This document shows positions 59,404 to 64,000 of a DNA stretch of 64,000 nucleotides, piece by piece; the first letter of the stretch is position 1, and each line of letters begins with the position of its first letter. The stretch spans positions 62,001-126,000 of the forward strand of contig NZ_AWZR01000003.1 in the NCBI RefSeq assembly GCF_000472505.1, read 5' to 3'. Below the pieces are notes generated by a model. The model saw only the letters and a list, made by a program, of their open reading frames with translations, was not told the DNA's origin and ran no database searches. Position numbers and translations under genes: made by a program. Source of the stretch: Luteimonas sp. J29 (GTDB taxonomy: Bacteria > Pseudomonadota > Gammaproteobacteria > Xanthomonadales > Xanthomonadaceae).

Positions 59404-60159
59404 TCAGTCGCGCAGGACGTGGTGGGCCAGTTCGCCCAGCACGGCGGGCTGGAGGATCTCCAGGTCGCGGCGGTCGACCCTGAGCACGCCCTCGTCCTGC
59501 AGCCGGCGCAGCACCCGGCTCACGGTTTCGGGCGCCAGGCGCAGGTAGTTGGCGATGTCGGTCCGGGCCATGGTCAGGCGCATGCGCGTGGCCGAGAAGC
59601 CGCGCTCGGCGAAGCGCCGCGACAGCAGCACCAGGAACGCCGCCAGGCGCTCGTCGGCGGTGTAGTTGCCGGCCAGCAGCGAGGCCTTGCCGATGTCCTG
59701 GCTGAGCAGGTTGAACAGGTGCCGCTGCAGGCCCGGCATGCGGCTGGCGAGCGTGGCCATCATCGGGAACGAGAACCGGCACAGCATCACCGTGTCCAGC
59801 GCCACCGCGTTGCACGGGTAGCGGGCGCTGGCGATCGCGTTGAGCCCGATCACCTCGCCCGGCAGGAAGAAGCCCAGCACCTGCTCGCGGCCGCTGGCGT
59901 CGTTCACGTAGGTCTTGACCGTGCCGCCGCGCACCGCGGCGATGGCGTTGAACGGGTCGCCCTCGCGGAAGATGTGGTCGCCCTCGCGGAACGGCCCCAC
60001 GTGCTCGACCAGCACGTGCAGGTCGCGCAGCTGGCTCTTGTCGTAGCCCTCCGACAGGCAGGCCGCCGAGAACGCGCAGGTGCTGCAGAACGTGAATTCG
60101 TCGCCGTCGTCGGCGATCGGGGTCCCGCGGACCGCTCCCGGGTGTTCGCGTTCAGCCAC
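59404..60159 (-). CDS. fnr: FNR/ANR-type oxygen-sensing regulator (C-x2-C-x5-C)
   Basis: 251 aa, GTG start. Cluster Cys at 25, 28 and 34 (FCSTCAFSAAC) and 127 (DTVMLCRF), exactly the E. coli FNR arrangement; DNA-binding helix APETVSRVLRRL with the FNR E-x2-SR contacts. Expected to bind TTGAT-N4-ATCAA boxes when anaerobic. It lies 33 bp after hemN, likely co-transcribed, and within 2.5 kb of six such boxes or their targets. Confidence 0.92.
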   Translation of the reverse strand: MAEREHPGAVRGTPIADDGDEFTFCSTCAFSAACLSEGYDKSQLRDLHVLVEHVGPFREGDHIFREGDPFNAIAAVRGGTVKTYVNDASGREQVLGFFLPGEVIGLNAIASARYPCNAVALDTVMLCRFSFPMMATLASRMPGLQRHLFNLLSQDIGKASLLAGNYTADERLAAFLVLLSRRFAERGFSATRMRLTMARTDIANYLRLAPETVSRVLRRLQDEGVLRVDRRDLEILQPAVLGELAHHVLRD

Positions 60160-60192
60160 GCACGCCGCCCCGCTGCCAGGCCGGATGGCAGG

Positions 60193-61611
60193 TCAGATGG
60201 TCCGGGAATACCGCGTTCCCTCGCCCTGGTTGTCCAGATACCGGTCGAAGCACATGGCAATGATACGCAACAGGGCGCGTCCGCGCGGGGTGACCCGGAT
60301 CCGGCCCGGCGGGCACTGCACCAGGCCGTCGTCCTGCAGCGGGCGCAGAGCGGCCAGGGCGTCGGCGAAGTATTCCCCGAAGTCGATGCCCCAGGTGCGC
60401 TCGACCTGGCGGGTGTCGATCTCGCCCTGGCACATCAGCTGCTGGATCAGCCCGGCGCGGATCACGTCGTCCGTCCCCAGCACCAGCCCGCGCCACAACG
60501 GCAGCCGGCCCTCGTCGATGGCCGCCTCCCACGAAGGCAGGTCGCGGTGGTTCTGGGTGTAGCTCTCGCCGACGTGGCTGATCGCGCTGACCCCGAAACC
60601 GACCAGGTCGGTCTGGGCATGGGTGGTATAGCCCATGAAGTTGCGGTGCAGGCCGCCTTCGCACCGGGCCCGCGCCAGTTCGTCCCCCGGCAGGGCGAAG
60701 TGGTCCATGCCGATGTACTCGTAGCCCGCGTCGCCCAGCCGCTGCACGGCCAGTTCCAGCAGCGCCAGCTTGGTCTCGGGGTCCGGCAGGTCCTCGTCGC
60801 GGATCTGGCGCTGGGCCTTGAACAGGCGCGGCATGTGCGCGTAGCCGTAGATCGCCAGCCGGTCGGGGCGCGCGGCGATCACGGTGTCGAGCGTGCGCCC
60901 GAAGCCCTCGAGGGTCTGCAGCGGCAGCCCGTAGATCAGGTCGACGTTGACCGAGCGCATGCCGAATCGGCGGCAGGCGTCGATGATCGCCAGGGTCTCG
61001 TCGACGCCCTGGACGCGGTTGATCGCCTCCTGCACCTTCGGGTCGAAGTCCTGCACGCCCAGGCTGGTGCGGTTGAAGCCGATCGCCGACAGGGTCTCGA
61101 TGTCGGCCGGCGAGACGAACCGCGGGTCGAGCTCGATCGAGAAATCCCGGTCCAGGGCGTGGCTGAAGCTGAACTGGCGGCCCAGTCCGGCCACCAGCTC
61201 GCCCAGCAGGCGCGGGGCGAGGAAGTTGGGGGTGCCGCCGCCCAGGTGCAGCTGCACCACCTCGCGGTCGCGGTCGAACAGCGGCGCCACCATCGCGACC
61301 TCGCGCAGCAGCCGGTCCAGGTAGGTCCGGCCGCGCGACTCGTCGCGGGTGATGACCCGGTTGCAGCCGCAGTAGAAGCACGGGCTGCGGCAGTAGGGGA
61401 CGTGCACGTACAGCGACAGCTGGCGCGGGATCGGGTCGTCGTTGCTGCGCCGGGCGACGTCGCGGAAGTCCTCCTCGCCGAAGCCTTCCGCGAAATGCGG
61501 CGCGGTCGGGTACGAGGTGTAGCGCGGTCCCGGCCGGTCGTAGCGCCGCAGCAGCTCGGGGTCGAAGCGCCAGGCGCGATCGGGCTGGACGGTGGAGGTG
61601 GTGGTCTGCAT
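60193..61611 (-). CDS. hemN: HemN, oxygen-independent coproporphyrinogen III dehydrogenase
   Basis: 472 aa radical SAM enzyme with cluster motif CRSPCFYCGCN, GPRYTSYPTA at the N-terminus and the HemN C-terminal helical domain (QQLMCQGEID). It makes protoporphyrinogen without O2. GGGGAG lies 10 bp before the ATG, so despite the FNR geometry a short leader is possible. Confidence 0.95.
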   Translation of the reverse strand: MQTTTSTVQPDRAWRFDPELLRRYDRPGPRYTSYPTAPHFAEGFGEEDFRDVARRSNDDPIPRQLSLYVHVPYCRSPCFYCGCNRVITRDESRGRTYLDRLLREVAMVAPLFDRDREVVQLHLGGGTPNFLAPRLLGELVAGLGRQFSFSHALDRDFSIELDPRFVSPADIETLSAIGFNRTSLGVQDFDPKVQEAINRVQGVDETLAIIDACRRFGMRSVNVDLIYGLPLQTLEGFGRTLDTVIAARPDRLAIYGYAHMPRLFKAQRQIRDEDLPDPETKLALLELAVQRLGDAGYEYIGMDHFALPGDELARARCEGGLHRNFMGYTTHAQTDLVGFGVSAISHVGESYTQNHRDLPSWEAAIDEGRLPLWRGLVLGTDDVIRAGLIQQLMCQGEIDTRQVERTWGIDFGEYFADALAALRPLQDDGLVQCPPGRIRVTPRGRALLRIIAMCFDRYLDNQGEGTRYSRTI

Positions 61612-61646
61612 GCGGCGCAGTCTCCCCTTCGCCGGGCCCGCGCGCC

Positions 61647-61660
61647 TTGACCCTGATCAA
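61647..61660 (-). promoter_or_regulatory. FNR-type box of hemN
   Basis: TTGATCAGGGTCAA on the minus strand. Its centre is 42.5 bp from the ATG, the same distance as at nnrS, but the predicted -10 (GAGACT) is weak. Confidence 0.7.
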
Positions 61661-61818
61661 GCGTCCGGCCCGCGCTGGGGCAATTTGTCCAGCACGGTCC
61701 AGGGTGCCGCTGGCGATAATGGCCGCGGGCCCGACCATGCCGAACACCCGCCGTCCCCCGTGGACGCGGGCCGCTGGCGCGCCCGGACGCGGCCGGAACC
61801 TGTGACCTCCGGGGCGGA

Positions 61819-61832
61819 TTGATCGTGATCAA
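61819..61832 (+). promoter_or_regulatory. FNR box of ccoN (perfect consensus)
   Basis: TTGATCGTGATCAA matches TTGAT-N4-ATCAA at every fixed position. TACCCT begins 22 bp later and the ccoN ATG follows the expected start by about 20 nt, with GGGA as ribosome site. Confidence 0.85.
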
Positions 61833-61886
61833 GGCCCCGCCGCCGCGTCCCTCCTACCCTGTCATCGTTCAAACCCGGGACGCGCC

Positions 61887-63362
61887 ATGCAACAGGCCGC
61901 TGCAGATACGTACAACGACAAGGTGGTCCGCCAGTTCGCGGTCATGACCGTGGTCTGGGGGATCGTCGGCATGGCAGTGGGCGTGCTCATCGCCGCCCAG
62001 CTGTACTGGCCCGACCTCACCCACGGAATCCCCTGGCTCAGCTACGGGCGCCTGCGCCCGCTGCACACCAACGCGGTGATCTTCGCGTTCGGCGGCTGCG
62101 CGCTGTTCGCCACCAGCCTGCACGTGGTCCAGCGCACCTGCCACGTGCGCCTGCTCAGCGACAGGCTGGCGGCGTTCGTGTTCTGGGGCTGGCAGGCGGT
62201 GATCGTCGCGGCCGCGATCACGTTGCCGCTGGGCCTGACCCAGGGCAAGGAGTACGCCGAACTCGAGTGGCCGATCGACCTGCTGATCACCGCGGTCTGG
62301 GTGGCCTACGCGGTCCTGTTCTTCGGCACCATCGCCAAGCGCCGGGTCAAGCACATCTACGTGGCCAACTGGTTCTACGGCGCGTTCATCATCGCGATCG
62401 CGCTGCTGCACATCGTCAACAACATCTCGATCCCCGCCGGGCTGGGCAAGTCCTACCCGGTGTACAGCGGCGCGGTCGACGCGATGGTGCAGTGGTGGTA
62501 CGGCCACAACGCGGTGGGCTTCTTCCTGACCGCGGGCTTCCTCGGGATGATGTACTACTACGTGCCCAAGCAGGCCGGGCGCCCGGTGTATTCGTACCGG
62601 CTGTCGATCGTGCACTTCTGGGCGCTGATCGCTGTCTACATGTGGGCCGGACCGCACCACCTGCAGTACACCGCCCTGCCCGACTGGGTGCAGTCGCTGG
62701 GCATGGTGTTCTCGCTGATCCTGCTCGCGCCCAGCTGGGGCGGCGCGATCAACGGGATCATGACCCTCTCGGGCGTGTGGCACAAGCTGCGCACCGACCC
62801 GATCCTGAAGTTCCTCATCGTCGCGGTCAGCTTCTACATGATCGCCACGTTCGAGGGGCCGATGATGTCGATCAAGACGGTCAACTCGCTGTCCCACTAC
62901 ACCGACTGGACGATCGGCCACGTCCACGCCGGCGCCCTGGGCTGGGTGGCGATGATCTCGATCGGCGCGATCTACGCCCTGATGCCGCGCATGCTCGGCA
63001 TCCGCGAGATGTACTCGACCAAGTGGATCGACCTGCACTTCTGGCTGCACACCATCGGCGTGGTGCTGTACATCGCCTCGATGTGGATCGCCGGCGTGAT
63101 GCAGGGCCTGATGTGGCGCGCCACCAACGACGACGGCACCCTGACCTACAGCTTCGTCGAGGCGCTCAACGCGACCTATCCGTACTACCTGGTGCGCCTG
63201 CTGGGCGGCGTGGTGGTCCTGTCGGGCATGTTCCTGATGGCGCTCAACGTGTGGAAGACCTATCGCAGCGCCAACGCGGTCGCCGCCGACCAGCCGGTCC
63301 TTCCCCCCGATTCCTCCCATGACACGGCGCCGGTCGCGGCGCGCGCAGGAGCGCAGGCATGA
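61887..63362 (+). CDS. ccoN: CcoN, cbb3-type cytochrome oxidase subunit I
   Basis: 491 aa, 12+ helices. Haem and Cu-B ligands: [46 protein letters not shown] and [13 protein letters not shown] with paired His. High-affinity oxidase for microaerobic respiration. ATGA overlap with ccoO. Confidence 0.95.
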   Translation: MQQAAADTYNDKVVRQFAVMTVVWGIVGMAVGVLIAAQLYWPDLTHGIPWLSYGRLRPLHTNAVIFAFGGCALFATSLHVVQRTCHVRLLSDRLAAFVFWGWQAVIVAAAITLPLGLTQGKEYAELEWPIDLLITAVWVAYAVLFFGTIAKRRVKHIYVANWFYGAFIIAIALLHIVNNISIPAGLGKSYPVYSGAVDAMVQWWYGHNAVGFFLTAGFLGMMYYYVPKQAGRPVYSYRLSIVHFWALIAVYMWAGPHHLQYTALPDWVQSLGMVFSLILLAPSWGGAINGIMTLSGVWHKLRTDPILKFLIVAVSFYMIATFEGPMMSIKTVNSLSHYTDWTIGHVHAGALGWVAMISIGAIYALMPRMLGIREMYSTKWIDLHFWLHTIGVVLYIASMWIAGVMQGLMWRATNDDGTLTYSFVEALNATYPYYLVRLLGGVVVLSGMFLMALNVWKTYRSANAVAADQPVLPPDSSHDTAPVAARAGAQA

Positions 63363-63991
63363 GCGCGAACTCCCACGCCCACGAGAAGGTCGAGAAGAAC
63401 GTCGGCCTGATGGCGGTGCTGATCGCGGTGGTGGTCTCCTTCGGGGGCCTGGCCGAGATCGTCCCGCTCATGTACCAGGCCGAGGCGATCGAGCCGCTGC
63501 CCGGGGTCGAGCCCTACCCCGCGCTCGAACTGGCCGGGCGCGACGTGTACGTCCGCGAAGGCTGCTACAACTGCCACTCGCAGATGGTCCGCACCCTGCG
63601 CTTCGAGTCCGAGCGCTACGGCCACTACTCGCTGGCCGGGGAATCGGTTTACGACCGTCCGTTCCAGTGGGGCTCCAAGCGCACCGGCCCCGACCTGGCG
63701 CGCGTGGGCGGGCGCTACTCCGACGACTGGCACCGCGTGCACCTGAACAACCCGCGCGACGTCGTGCCCGAGTCGAACATGCCGGCCTATCCCTGGCTGG
63801 CCGCCAACAGGGTCGATGCCGCCGAGGTGCAGCGCCGCATGCGCGCGCTGCAGCGCCTGGGCGACCCCTACACCGACGAGGACATCGCCGGCGCGAGCGA
63901 GGCGGTGGCCGGCAAGACCGAACTCGACGCCATCGTCGCCTACCTGCAGGGCCTGGGGCGGCACGCGCCGCGGGCGGGGGAAACGCCATGA
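63359..63991 (+). CDS. ccoO: CcoO, cbb3 oxidase monohaem cytochrome c subunit
   Basis: 210 aa. N-terminal transmembrane helix ([26 protein letters not shown]), haem c motif [11 protein letters not shown], and the axial Met in [12 protein letters not shown]. Overlaps the next start by ATGA. Confidence 0.95.
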   Translation: MSANSHAHEKVEKNVGLMAVLIAVVVSFGGLAEIVPLMYQAEAIEPLPGVEPYPALELAGRDVYVREGCYNCHSQMVRTLRFESERYGHYSLAGESVYDRPFQWGSKRTGPDLARVGGRYSDDWHRVHLNNPRDVVPESNMPAYPWLAANRVDAAEVQRRMRALQRLGDPYTDEDIAGASEAVAGKTELDAIVAYLQGLGRHAPRAGETP

Positions 63992-64000
63992 TCTCCGGAA
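63988..64000 (+). CDS. start of the next cco gene (probably ccoQ), cut by the window edge
   Basis: ATG at 63988 overlaps the ccoO stop (ATGA); only four codons (Met-Ile-Ser-Gly) are visible. Gene order in cbb3 operons predicts ccoQ. Confidence 0.45.

Overview
The window is a very GC-rich chromosomal segment that most likely comes from a Xanthomonadaceae/Lysobacteraceae gammaproteobacterium (Luteimonas, Lysobacter, Pseudoxanthomonas or Thermomonas type). The evidence is: an arginine cluster with a bifunctional N-acetylglutamate synthase/kinase and an N-acetylornithine (not ornithine) transcarbamylase; a his operon led by a TrpR-like regulator; a FimX-type protein; and the Xanthomonad intergenic repeat GTAGGAGCGGCTTCAGCCGC. 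Almost everything looks like core chromosome. I see no phage, transposase, integrase or CRISPR array.

Layout. 1-5.7 kb (minus): a tightly overlapping his operon, TrpR-like regulator-hisG-hisD-hisC-hisB-hisH-hisA (cut by the window edge), with a near-perfect palindrome over its promoter. 5.9-9.5 kb (minus): hisS, a long histidine-ammonia-lyase-like gene and a small membrane protein. 9.7-11.1 kb (plus): an FNR-type regulator, tRNA-Pro(CGG) and a small conserved ORF. 11.2-22.3 kb (minus): argF'-argG-GNAT-argE'-argB(NAGS/K)-GNAT-argC-argH-yciI-proB-proA. Ahead of it lies a leader that looks like a classical ribosome-dependent attenuator: a promoter, an apparently leaderless 31-codon peptide with Arg codons near its end, alternative hairpins and a terminator. 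22.3-29.8 kb: a periplasmic protein, cysS, sufE, an MFS exporter, a DksA-like protein with a histone-H1-like tail, yidD, pyrC and an M23 peptidase, followed by a 127-bp tandem repeat. 30-38 kb (minus): a YiiX-like peptidase, a 7TM-GGDEF protein, folE2, a prenyl-synthase-like protein, gph, ubiG, mtaD and efp. 38-51 kb: epmB, fimX, a repeat cluster, htpX, gluQRS, phaB-phaR-phaB, an M48 protease, a formylglycine-enzyme-fold lipoprotein, rnd, tRNA-Ala(CGC) and a patatin.

51.4-64 kb is a nitrite/NO and low-oxygen respiration region: nirK, pirin, a TRIC-type channel, a SirB-like protein, nnrS, a small norB-associated protein, qNor norB, an FNR regulator, hemN and ccoNO (running off the end). Six FNR-type sites lie in front of nirK (two), nnrS, norB, hemN and ccoN. 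In three of them a GACGAT/GATGAT -10-like hexamer begins exactly 22 nt after the box, as expected for class II activation. The logic is low O2 -> [4Fe-4S] FNR -> nitrite reduction to NO, NO reduction to N2O, oxygen-independent haem synthesis and the high-affinity cbb3 oxidase. No nosZ is seen here.

Coordinates and readings were derived by eye; family assignments rest on recognised motifs, not on database searches.
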